Assembly: GCF_015291705.1 (NCBI RefSeq)
Contig: NZ_CP030050.1
Span: 930,001-994,000 of the forward strand
Direction: 5' to 3'
Source: Bradyrhizobium arachidis
GTDB taxonomy: Bacteria > Pseudomonadota > Alphaproteobacteria > Rhizobiales > Xanthobacteraceae
DNA: 64,000 nucleotides
Shown here: positions 45,303 to 52,856 of the stretch, piece after piece
Position numbering within the stretch: position 1 is the first letter of the stretch
Layout: each line of letters opens with the position of its first letter
Made by a program: the position numbers and the translations under genes
Notes under the pieces: model-generated
The model's input: only the letters and a program-made list of their open reading frames with translations
What the model was told of the DNA's origin: nothing
Database searches by the model: none

Positions 45303-48194
45303 CTACCGGGCAGACACGGTCTGCGCCGGCTTCTCAGGCGGCTGTGGCGGCACGGGAAGCCGCTGCACCTTGATCCGCGCCGTGCCGCTGTTGTTGTCGT
45401 AGAATTTTTCGGTCCGCCCCTGGAAGGGCGCGAGCCACCATGGCGTGAAGCAGCAGGGCAGCACGGTCGGAAAGATCTGGACGGCGTCGTTGACGTAGAA
45501 GAAGAGCTCGCCGGATTCCGGCGCGACGAACTCGGCGACTACACGACCGGTCAGATTCTGCCTTTTCCACACCTCGCGGGCCACCGGCAGGTCGTCGGCC
45601 TGGATCGGCAGAAAACCGTCCAGCGCCTTGAGCTTCGCGCGGTGCGGATCGTTGTCGCCGAGCTCGTCCTCGACGCGGACCCAATATCTGTGGTCGGGAC
45701 TCTTCTCCAGATCGTCCTCCGCCGGAAGCGTCGGGTCCTTCCGGCGCGGCAGCACGTCCGCCGGCTCGACATTGATGGCCGTGAGCGGAACATCGTTTAT
45801 GCCTTTCGAGCCAATGCGCACCACCGGCTGGAACCAGTCGGCGCCGTAGAGCCGGCGCATCGGCAGGAAGATGTAACGCGCGAGGTCCGTCCCGAAGCCG
45901 TTCACGCCGGTCATGATGGTGCGGTCGAACCAGGGCTCGTCGATGTCGAGCCAGACGCGATATTTGCGGCCTTTCTCGACGGCCAATCCGCTCCACCAGC
46001 AGAAGTCCCTGGTCTCGAATACGCTCCCCGCAGACAAGGCCTCGTCGAGCACGGGCTTGCCGCGTTCGACGCGCGGGCCGCTCGCGGTCTTGACCTCCGG
46101 CGCTGAGCAGACCCTGCCGAGCGCCACACGGCCGGTGAAGTAGCTGGTGGATACCATCAGCAAAGCCGAGCTGAAGATGATGAACAGGAAGCCGATAGGC
46201 ATGAGCCGCCTGGCAAACAGGGTTTGCGCCCAGCCCATATTGTGGCGCATCCAGTTGCCAAATCTGAGCGCGCGGCCGGACGTTGTGATGTGTTCCCGGC
46301 TTGCCTTGCGGCGCGGCGTATTCCAGGCGAGCCGCGCACGCTCCTGGATGTTGTCGCGCAGCACGGAGTTCTTGTTCCACACCCAGAGCGTGAGCAGCAG
46401 CACGGCCGAGGTCAGGACCGGATAATAGGTCGCGATGTCGAGCCACGGCGTCGCATAGGCCGGCAGCACGTGTCTCAGGATATTGGTGAGCGGCGCCACG
46501 ACCGCGCTGAGCAGCCAGTCGGTGTCGGTGACGCGCTTCAAGAACCAGGTGTCCCTCAGGCCGCCGTCCTCAGATGAGCCGACCAGGCCGCGCGCAATCC
46601 ACGGAAAGACGGCGATGAAGGCGACCATGAACAACAGTGAAAAATAGGCGACGCGCCGCCACCACACGGTGTCGCGCGTCAGGCTCGACATGCCGGGGTC
46701 CGGCGTGCTCATCGTGATGAAGGCTTCGGCCTCTAGCTTGCGTCGCGGGCCCGTGGCCTTTGCCAGATAGGCGATCTTCAGGAGTGCGCGGACGAGCTGC
46801 TCCTCGAGCTCCTTTTCTCTCTCGTCCGTTTTCTTCGACTGCAGCGGCAGCGTCGTTCCGGCCGGCAGGACCGCTCCGTCGGGAGGTCTCGTTCCGTCCG
46901 GTAGCACCGTCCCGTCGGGAAGTCTCGTTCCGCCCGGCAGCACCGTTCCGTCCGGGAGCTTCGTGTCGTTCGGCAGCAGCACGCGGCAATCCGCCGGAAG
47001 CATGATCGGCGCGTAATCGTCGCAGCCGAACAACATCCGCTCGATGACGGCGAAATGCACGACTGGCTCCCCGCCATTCTCGCGGCCGGCCAAAATCGGG
47101 CGCGGCCCGTAGCGGTACAGCACCGCTGCGCCGCTGCGTGAATCATGCCGTGGTCCGATCGCCGATTGATAGTCCTGGAAATGCTCGATCTCGCCGTCCT
47201 GGAAGCGCAGCCTGCCGCGGAGCTGCTCGACCATCCAGACCAGCGGGACAAAGGACAGCGTGGATTCCGGATAGCCGCCGCCGATATCGGAATGAACGCC
47301 CGCGAACCACACTTCCTTGACGATCTGCTCCCGTCCCGGATGACTCTGATCGATCCGCAGCGGATGGAAAGTGGTGCGCTCGTCGTCCAGAGCGAGCGCG
47401 TGACAGGCCTGCCTGACCTTGTGCGACAGGCGATGATTGCGGAACGAGATCGGCCAGATCGCCCAGTCGACGGCGAGGCGAAGCTCCTCGATCGGCACGC
47501 CGAACGCCTCGACGGTGTCGAACAGTCCGAGGAATTCGATCTCGACGTCCTTGCGCACGCCCATCTTGCTGCGCACCTCGGCGTAGGAGCGATGTCCGCA
47601 GAGCCAGTGATAGATGAACAGCAGGAAGTCGCGGATCCAGCGCGTGACCCAGATCGTCGGCAGGCTCTTGGTCCAGGGCACGGTGTCCCGGCGATATTCG
47701 CGCCAGGCGGCCTTGGCGTTGCGCTCCATCTCAGCATGCGACACCGGCGTGTCGTCGATCACGGCAGGCATGAGGCCCTGACTGGAGATCATGGCCGCCA
47801 GCGTGCGGGCGGTGAAGGCGCCGCGGCTGAAGCCGAAGATGTAGATCTCGTCGCCCTCGCGCCAATTCCAGCACAGGAAGCGGTAGAGCTTGCGGACGTT
47901 GCCGGGCACGCCGATGCCGGTGGCGCCGTCGAGCGCGGCGAGCGGCGCCCAGCCGGCGGTGCCGACACCCTTGATGTAGTGTGCGATCTGATCCGGCTGG
48001 GTGTGGTCGAGCGCTTCGTAGAGCCGCCAGACGCTGGATTCCTGGGTGGTGAACGCGTTGCCCGTGCCGTCGGCGAACAGCACCAGCTTGCGCGGCGCCG
48101 GTGCGTCGGGTGCATTCGCCGCAACCTTTGGATCATCGTGCGTATGGTCCGGCCGTGCAGGACCGCCTTGCAGCGCCTCGTCCTGGTGCGTCAT
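45303..48194 (-). CDS. DUF2235 alpha/beta hydrolase, membrane-spanning, with hexapeptide repeat
   Basis: This 963-residue protein starts its DUF2235 domain at residue 35 (RKLVLFADGTGNAF). The nucleophile elbow is GFSRGAFTAR with Ser123, and VHSDIGGGY holds Asp303. DUF2235 includes T6SS phospholipase effectors (Tle1-like). Six copies of an LPDGTV-type unit span residues 413-448. Membrane segments lie near 516-536, 590-606 and 665-686, and a large C-terminal domain follows (about 690-963) with no recognised fold. No VgrG, PAAR or immunity gene is adjacent. The ATG at 48194 is preceded by GGAGGA. Confidence 0.9.
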   Translation of the reverse strand: MTHQDEALQGGPARPDHTHDDPKVAANAPDAPAPRKLVLFADGTGNAFTTQESSVWRLYEALDHTQPDQIAHYIKGVGTAGWAPLAALDGATGIGVPGNVRKLYRFLCWNWREGDEIYIFGFSRGAFTARTLAAMISSQGLMPAVIDDTPVSHAEMERNAKAAWREYRRDTVPWTKSLPTIWVTRWIRDFLLFIYHWLCGHRSYAEVRSKMGVRKDVEIEFLGLFDTVEAFGVPIEELRLAVDWAIWPISFRNHRLSHKVRQACHALALDDERTTFHPLRIDQSHPGREQIVKEVWFAGVHSDIGGGYPESTLSFVPLVWMVEQLRGRLRFQDGEIEHFQDYQSAIGPRHDSRSGAAVLYRYGPRPILAGRENGGEPVVHFAVIERMLFGCDDYAPIMLPADCRVLLPNDTKLPDGTVLPGGTRLPDGTVLPDGTRPPDGAVLPAGTTLPLQSKKTDEREKELEEQLVRALLKIAYLAKATGPRRKLEAEAFITMSTPDPGMSSLTRDTVWWRRVAYFSLLFMVAFIAVFPWIARGLVGSSEDGGLRDTWFLKRVTDTDWLLSAVVAPLTNILRHVLPAYATPWLDIATYYPVLTSAVLLLTLWVWNKNSVLRDNIQERARLAWNTPRRKASREHITTSGRALRFGNWMRHNMGWAQTLFARRLMPIGFLFIIFSSALLMVSTSYFTGRVALGRVCSAPEVKTASGPRVERGKPVLDEALSAGSVFETRDFCWWSGLAVEKGRKYRVWLDIDEPWFDRTIMTGVNGFGTDLARYIFLPMRRLYGADWFQPVVRIGSKGINDVPLTAINVEPADVLPRRKDPTLPAEDDLEKSPDHRYWVRVEDELGDNDPHRAKLKALDGFLPIQADDLPVAREVWKRQNLTGRVVAEFVAPESGELFFYVNDAVQIFPTVLPCCFTPWWLAPFQGRTEKFYDNNSGTARIKVQRLPVPPQPPEKPAQTVSAR
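46851..46958 (-). repeat. Six tandem 18-bp units inside the DUF2235 gene
   Basis: On the coding strand the units encode LPDGTV, LPGGTR, LPDGTV, LPDGTR, PPDGAV and LPAGTT. The DNA units differ by a few bases each. This is a minisatellite-like tract between the hydrolase domain and the coiled segment before the membrane helices. Unit number could vary between strains. Confidence 0.88.
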
Positions 48195-48373
48195 GGACTC
48201 CTCCGAAAATTTCAGGCGGATGCTTTAGGGGCCCGCTCGGGCGGCATCCTTCAAATTCATCCGTGATTTCATCGTGAAGTAATGGATTTCACCCGGAATC
48301 GCGCCGAGGGAGCAAAAAGGATGGCGGCGTCCTGCCCCGGTTGTCTATGAACTCCGCCACAATCGGCAAAGAA

Positions 48374-48399
48374 AAAAGCCCGGGCAGGCCCGGGCTTTG
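48374..48399 (-). terminator. Intrinsic terminator for the small secreted gene
   Basis: Read on the minus strand, AAAGCCCGGGCC and GCCCGGGCTTTTTT form a GC-rich stem of about ten pairs followed by a T run. It lies about 35 bases past the stop of the gene at 48434-48682. Confidence 0.87.
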
Positions 48400-48433
48400 A
48401 GTCCGATTTGCGAGGCGGCCGTCTGGCCGGCTG

Positions 48434-48682
48434 TTACCTGCCGTTGCCGCGGCACGCGCCGCCGGGACCGATATGGTAGCCGCGCGGGCAGGCATGCGCG
48501 GCGGGGTTGGCGTAGTTTCTAAGGCAACCGCCATAGGGGCCGCGGTGCCAGCCCTTGCCGCAGCCGCCGGCGACCGCGATCAGGTCGCCATTGGCGCTCG
48601 CAAACGGGGCGAGCGGCATGGCCTGAGCAGAAGCTGCGATCGCGCCGAGCGCGAGGCTTGCGGCAAACACGATGCGCATCAT
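48434..48682 (-). CDS. GCG-CRPN-type small secreted protein
   Basis: The protein has 82 residues with a leader (VFAASLALGAIAASAQA). The mature part contains IAVAGGCGKGWHRGPYGGCLRN, the GCG...C-R-x-N prefix of a family named for that motif, then ACPRGYHIGPGGACRGN. Five cysteines and glycines dominate. Many copies of such genes occur in Bradyrhizobium; their function is unknown. Two adjacent Met codons are possible starts. It is 26 bases from the next minus-strand gene and ends at a clear terminator. Confidence 0.83.
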   Translation of the reverse strand: MMRIVFAASLALGAIAASAQAMPLAPFASANGDLIAVAGGCGKGWHRGPYGGCLRNYANPAAHACPRGYHIGPGGACRGNGR

Positions 48683-48708
48683 GTGGTGTGCTCCCGAATG
48701 CCGTTGCG

Positions 48709-48951
48709 TCAATGGCTTGCGGCGAAGGCGATGCCCGCGCGCACCTCGCCGATCGCCTGGTCGATCAAGCCCATCGCCTTCTCGCGATGGCCACCCTTGT
48801 TCGGCTCGGCCTTGCCGAGCTCGACGCGGGCCGATTGCAGGATCGCGATGGCTTCGTCCATGTGCGGCTGCGCGCCCAGGGCATAACCGATGCAGAGGCT
48901 GGTCGCGATGGCGCCGCCGAGCACGAGGCTGCGGGGTAGAGAGGTTCGCAT
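48709..48951 (-). CDS. Small secreted helical protein, unknown
   Basis: With the ATG at 48951 (GGAGGAG upstream) it has 80 residues; a longer in-frame reading to 49029 lacks a leader. The N-terminal hydrophobic segment (SLVLGGAIATSLCIGYALG) is a leader or anchor. The mature part is HMDEAIAILQSARVELGKAEPNKGGHREKAMGLIDQAIGEVRAG, an amphipathic helical hairpin. The AEPNKGGHREKAMxLI motif occurs in a common rhizobial small-protein family of unknown function. It shares the strand and a short spacing with the GCG-type gene. Confidence 0.8.
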   Translation of the reverse strand: MRTSLPRSLVLGGAIATSLCIGYALGAQPHMDEAIAILQSARVELGKAEPNKGGHREKAMGLIDQAIGEVRAGIAFAASH

Positions 48952-49244
48952 GTCGTCGTCTCCTCCAGCGGGCGCGAGGCCAGGGCCGCCCGTTTGCCCG
49001 GATGCCGTCATCGTGTGGGGATGCCGCATCCGCCGCCTGAATAGGGCCCATCTGCGCAGGCCGTCTTGGACTGTCCGGCGCCGGAGGGGTGGGGCCTTGG
49101 ACTGACCGGCGCCGCTTGCTTCACGTTGGCGTGCTGATAGCGTGCGCGCGCCGGTCTTCAGCGGGCATTCATTCCGGTCCTGACAGGCTGGCGCCGCTTT
49201 CGTGCACGACCTTTTCCCAAAAGTCTTTTTCGAAAGTTCTTTCG

Positions 49245-50204
49245 ATGCCCGTCATCAGGAAGGCGCTCTCGACCGACATGCTGCCTCAGGACCTGTCCGA
49301 CCGGCAGCGCTTCATCCGCTTCGCGGAGCTGTTCGAGCATTTTTCCAACACCGGCGAGCTCGATCCTGCGTCCGACGTGCCGTTTCGCGCCACCATGAAC
49401 TCGATCCACATCGGCACCACCATGCTCGGCCGCTGCGACGGCAGCTTCGTCGCGGTGCGGCGCGACAAGCGACAGGTGATCGAGACCGGCGACGACCGTT
49501 TCTGCCTCGCGCGCAACAGCGGAGACCGCCCGTCGCAGATGATCCATCGCGGCCGCGAATTCACCATGCGGCCGGGGTCGATGGTGCTGCTCAAGCTCGA
49601 CGAGCCGTTCTTCGCCGCCGACGGCGCGAGCCACAAGCGCTTCACCAACGTGCATCTGCCGGTCGACACGCTGCGCGCGATGGTCTGCGATGTCGACGAT
49701 CTGGTCGGCCGCGAGCTCGAGCCCGGCGGCGCGCTGTCGCTGGCGATGGACTACAGCGATCTCCTGCTCCATCATCCCGCCGCCGCGGTCGAGGCCGGGA
49801 TGGCGATCGCCGGCCATTTGCTCGATCTCGCCGCGATCGGCCTCGGCGCCCGCAGCGACGTTGCCATCGCCGCGCGACGCCGGGGTCTGCGCGCCGTGCG
49901 GCTCAAGGCCGTGCTGTCGATCCTGAACATGCGCTTCCACGAGCCGGATTTTTCTGCGCAGAAGCTCGCGGCCGCCGCCGGCCTCTCCGAGCGTTACGTC
50001 AACGAGCTCTTGTTCGAGGCCGGCGCCAGCTTCACCACCCGCCTCACCGAACTGCGCCTGCGCAAGGCTGCTGACCTGCTCGCCCATCGCGAGGGCCGAA
50101 TCAGCGACATCGCCTTTGCCTGCGGCTTCAACGATCTCTCTTATTTCAACCGCTGCTTCCGCCGGCGGTTCGGGCTGACGCCGACTGCGGCTCGGGGGAA
50201 GTGA
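49245..50204 (+). CDS. AraC family transcriptional regulator
   Basis: The start at 49245 gives 319 residues; another Met lies 11 codons later. The N-terminal part (residues 40-180) is a cupin-like sensing domain of the AraC-binding-2 type (TRMPFRATM-like MNSIHIGTT, MRPGSMVLLKLDEPF). The C-terminus has two helix-turn-helix motifs: LAAAAGLSERYVNELLFEAGASF and ISDIAFACGFNDLSYFNRCFRRRFGLTP. It probably senses a small compound and activates a nearby gene; the caspase-like gene begins 93 bases downstream on the same strand. Confidence 0.92.
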   Translation: MPVIRKALSTDMLPQDLSDRQRFIRFAELFEHFSNTGELDPASDVPFRATMNSIHIGTTMLGRCDGSFVAVRRDKRQVIETGDDRFCLARNSGDRPSQMIHRGREFTMRPGSMVLLKLDEPFFAADGASHKRFTNVHLPVDTLRAMVCDVDDLVGRELEPGGALSLAMDYSDLLLHHPAAAVEAGMAIAGHLLDLAAIGLGARSDVAIAARRRGLRAVRLKAVLSILNMRFHEPDFSAQKLAAAAGLSERYVNELLFEAGASFTTRLTELRLRKAADLLAHREGRISDIAFACGFNDLSYFNRCFRRRFGLTPTAARGK

Positions 50205-50297
50205 GGTACGCCACAGACGGGTTGACTTACGAGGGGAGACCCTCGAAATCTTCCCGGAGCCTGTCCATAGGCTCTCGCTCGGATTGAAGCCTGCACC

Positions 50298-52121
50298 ATG
50301 GTCGGATTGATCCTCCCGGCTCCGCTGTCGCAACTGCATCGTCTGGCTGTCCGCGTTGCATTGGCGGCTGCCCTGATGCTGGCCGCAGCGACGAATGCGC
50401 TGGCCGACAAGCGGGTGGCTCTGGTCCTTGGTGTCTCCAACTATCAGAGCGTCGCCCGGCTGGCCAATCCCGACAATGACGCGGCGGCGATCAGCGACGT
50501 TTTCAAGCGGATAGGTTTCGATAGCGTCGTGCTGCGCCAGGATCTCGGCGTGTCCGAGATGCGGCGGGCGGTGCGCGACTTCGCGGCTGTTGCCGCGGAT
50601 TCCGACATGGCCGTGGTGTATTACGCCGGCCACGGCATCGAGGTGAACGGGGTCAATTTCCTGATTCCGGCCGATGCCCGTCTCCAGAGCGATTTCGACG
50701 TCGAGGACGAGACCGTTCCGCTGGACCGGATCCTCCAGGCGATCAATCCGGCGAAGCGGCTGCGGCTGGTCATCCTCGATGCCTGCCGCGACAATCCCTT
50801 TGCGGAGCGGATGACGCGCAGTGTCGCCACCCGTTCGATGGGCCGCGGCCTTGCCAAGATGGAGCCTGCGACGGCGGATACGTTGATCGCGTTCGCCGCC
50901 AAGGCCGGCGCGGTAGCCGGCGATGGTGACGGTGCGCATAGCCCGTTCGCGACCGCGCTGCTCAACCATCTGGCAACGCCGGGTCTCGACCTCCGCCTGA
51001 CGCTTGGCCGGGTTCGCGACGAGGTGATGAAGAGCACGGCACGGCGTCAGGAGCCGTTCGTCTACGGATCGCTCGGCGGAGACACAGTGGCGCTGGTGCC
51101 TTCGGTTGCGCCGCCGGTCGATCCGAACGCCGAAGCCCGGCGGGACTACGAATTTGTGGCGCAGATCGGCACAAGGGAGGCGTGGACGTCGTTTCTCGCT
51201 GTTCACGGCAGCGGCATCTATGCGGCCTCGGCTCATGCGGCGCTCGACAAGCTGGATGCGGCAGAGAAGGCCAGCGAGAAGGCGGACCTCTTGAAGCGGC
51301 AAGCCGAACAGCAGGCCAGGCAGAAGAGCGAGGACGTCAGGAAGCAGATCGAGGAGCAGGCCGCGCGCCAGGCCGAGCAGGCCAGGCTCCAGATGTCGGA
51401 GCAGGCCCGGCGCGAACTGGAGAAGGAGCGCCAACGCATCGCCGACCAGGCCAAGCGCGAGCTCGACGATGCCAGGCGGCAGGTTGCGGAGGCGCGGCGG
51501 CAGGCCGAGGAGGCGGCGGTTCAGGTCGAACAGGCTAAGAAGCAGGCCGCGCTGGACGCGCAGCAGCAGATCGAGGCCGCAAGGCGCGAGCAGGAGCAGC
51601 GTGAACGGGAGCGGCGCGAGCAGGAACGACGGGAGAAGGAGCAACAGGCCGCGCTAACCCCGCCCGCCGCACCGGCTCCCGTTGTCGTGCCGGCGATGGA
51701 TCCGACGGATATCGCCCGTCTGCTTCAGGCCCACCTGAAGCGTGTCGGCTGCGATCCCGGTCCGCCCGACGGGGCGTGGACTGCGCCGTCGCAGAAGGCG
51801 CTGGACAATTTCAACCGAAATGCCGGCACCAAGTTCGACGTCAAGGTCGCCAGCCTCGACGCGCTCGATGCGGTGCGCGCCAAGCCCGATCGTGTCTGTC
51901 CGCTGGTTTGCGCCAGGGGACAGAAGGTCGAAGGCGACCGTTGCGTCCAGATCGTCTGCGACGGCAATGAGGTGCTGGATGCCCAGGGCGTGTGCCGGCG
52001 GCGTCCTGATCCGCCGCCGCCGAAGCCAAAGGCCGTGTCGCGTCACGAATCTGCCCCGCGCACGCGAGCTCGTCCCTCCGGCGGGGCCGATTCATGCGGC
52101 GGGACTTGCGAGGGTGACTGA
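50298..52121 (+). CDS. Caspase-fold (C14) protein with coiled coil and peptidoglycan-binding-like domain, copy 1
   Basis: This 607-residue protein has a leader (VALAAALMLAAATNALA). The caspase domain spans residues 38-265, with the catalytic His112 in YYAGHGIEV and Cys163 in LDACRDNPF. A short linker, then a long charged coiled coil (about 325-460, EQARRELEKERQRIA type) follows. Residues 475-530 resemble a peptidoglycan-binding domain (LLQAHLKRVGCDPGPPDGAW). The end carries a Cys-rich segment (VCPLVCARGQKVEGDRCV). A periplasmic protease is expected. Its twin at 52857 is over 90 percent identical in most parts, apart from the leader and tail. Confidence 0.9.
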   Translation: MVGLILPAPLSQLHRLAVRVALAAALMLAAATNALADKRVALVLGVSNYQSVARLANPDNDAAAISDVFKRIGFDSVVLRQDLGVSEMRRAVRDFAAVAADSDMAVVYYAGHGIEVNGVNFLIPADARLQSDFDVEDETVPLDRILQAINPAKRLRLVILDACRDNPFAERMTRSVATRSMGRGLAKMEPATADTLIAFAAKAGAVAGDGDGAHSPFATALLNHLATPGLDLRLTLGRVRDEVMKSTARRQEPFVYGSLGGDTVALVPSVAPPVDPNAEARRDYEFVAQIGTREAWTSFLAVHGSGIYAASAHAALDKLDAAEKASEKADLLKRQAEQQARQKSEDVRKQIEEQAARQAEQARLQMSEQARRELEKERQRIADQAKRELDDARRQVAEARRQAEEAAVQVEQAKKQAALDAQQQIEAARREQEQRERERREQERREKEQQAALTPPAAPAPVVVPAMDPTDIARLLQAHLKRVGCDPGPPDGAWTAPSQKALDNFNRNAGTKFDVKVASLDALDAVRAKPDRVCPLVCARGQKVEGDRCVQIVCDGNEVLDAQGVCRRRPDPPPPKPKAVSRHESAPRTRARPSGGADSCGGTCEGD

Positions 52122-52162
52122 TCTCGGGGCCGGCGCGGGGTTTGACCGGCCCGGCGAACCAA

Positions 52163-52606
52163 TCACAGGCTGGGGACGACGTTGACGTTGACTTTCAGGA
52201 TCAGGAAGGTCCGCTTGCCGCTGCCGTCCTCGAAATAGAGACGGCTTTCGAAATGGTCACGGCCGGTAAAGCCGGCACTCGGCCGGTACACGGCCGTCGT
52301 GGTGTTGACCAGGCTGTAAGACCCGTTGGACGGAGACGCGATGACCTCCTGGCCCGCGAACGGACCGAGGGTCTGGAAATTGAATCCGCAACTGCGATCC
52401 TGCGCGACGCGCATCGGGATGACGATGTTGCAGCCCTGGCAGATGTTGAAATGCGGGCGACGGCAGTTGGTGTTGGCATTCAGGCCGTGGACGTTGCGAT
52501 AATTCTTGTAGCCGGGGCGCATCTTGTCGGCGCTTGCGCTGTCGGGAAGAAGGATTGCTGCGAAAGCTGCGAGCGACAGCAAAATTGTCATGAAAGAACG
52601 GTTCAT
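52163..52606 (-). CDS. Secreted beta-rich protein between the caspase twins
   Basis: With the ATG at 52606 it has 147 residues and a leader (SFMTILLSLAAFAAILLPDSASA). The mature part has NCRRPHFNICQGCNIVIPM, with three cysteines, then SCGFNFQTLGPFAGQEVIASPSNG and TAVYRPSAGFTGRDHFESRLYFEDG. The last stretch, a P-S-A-G-F-T-G-x-D-x-F pattern, is that of a cadherin/Ig-like (big-domain) strand. A conserved Cys pair may link strands. It lies in the opposite direction between the two caspase genes. Function is unknown. Confidence 0.78.
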   Translation of the reverse strand: MNRSFMTILLSLAAFAAILLPDSASADKMRPGYKNYRNVHGLNANTNCRRPHFNICQGCNIVIPMRVAQDRSCGFNFQTLGPFAGQEVIASPSNGSYSLVNTTTAVYRPSAGFTGRDHFESRLYFEDGSGKRTFLILKVNVNVVPSL

Positions 52607-52856
52607 TTTGAAAGCCCCGTGGCGGCAAATGATGCAGGTGCAAACTATTCCATCATAGAAGCGTAAGCTTGCGCCGGAGGCAAGCATCTCAAGGGGCGAC
52701 TTCCCAAGCCCATGCGGCTGCCGATATCATCGACGGGAAGGGAATCGCCGGACTGGAGGCGATGGGCGGCAGACGGCCGTTTCGCTTTGGAAGCCGGCTT
52801 GGTATGTGATCGACGACACAGACTGAAGGCGAACCGCTATCGCAAAAGCTTGGACC

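Noticed and set aside
45303..48194. DUF2235 protein as a type VI secretion effector
   Set aside because: No VgrG, PAAR, adaptor or immunity gene lies nearby and the protein has several membrane segments.
49158..51644. 828-codon minus-strand frame antisense to the AraC and caspase genes
   Set aside because: The plus-strand genes have complete motifs; this frame has none.
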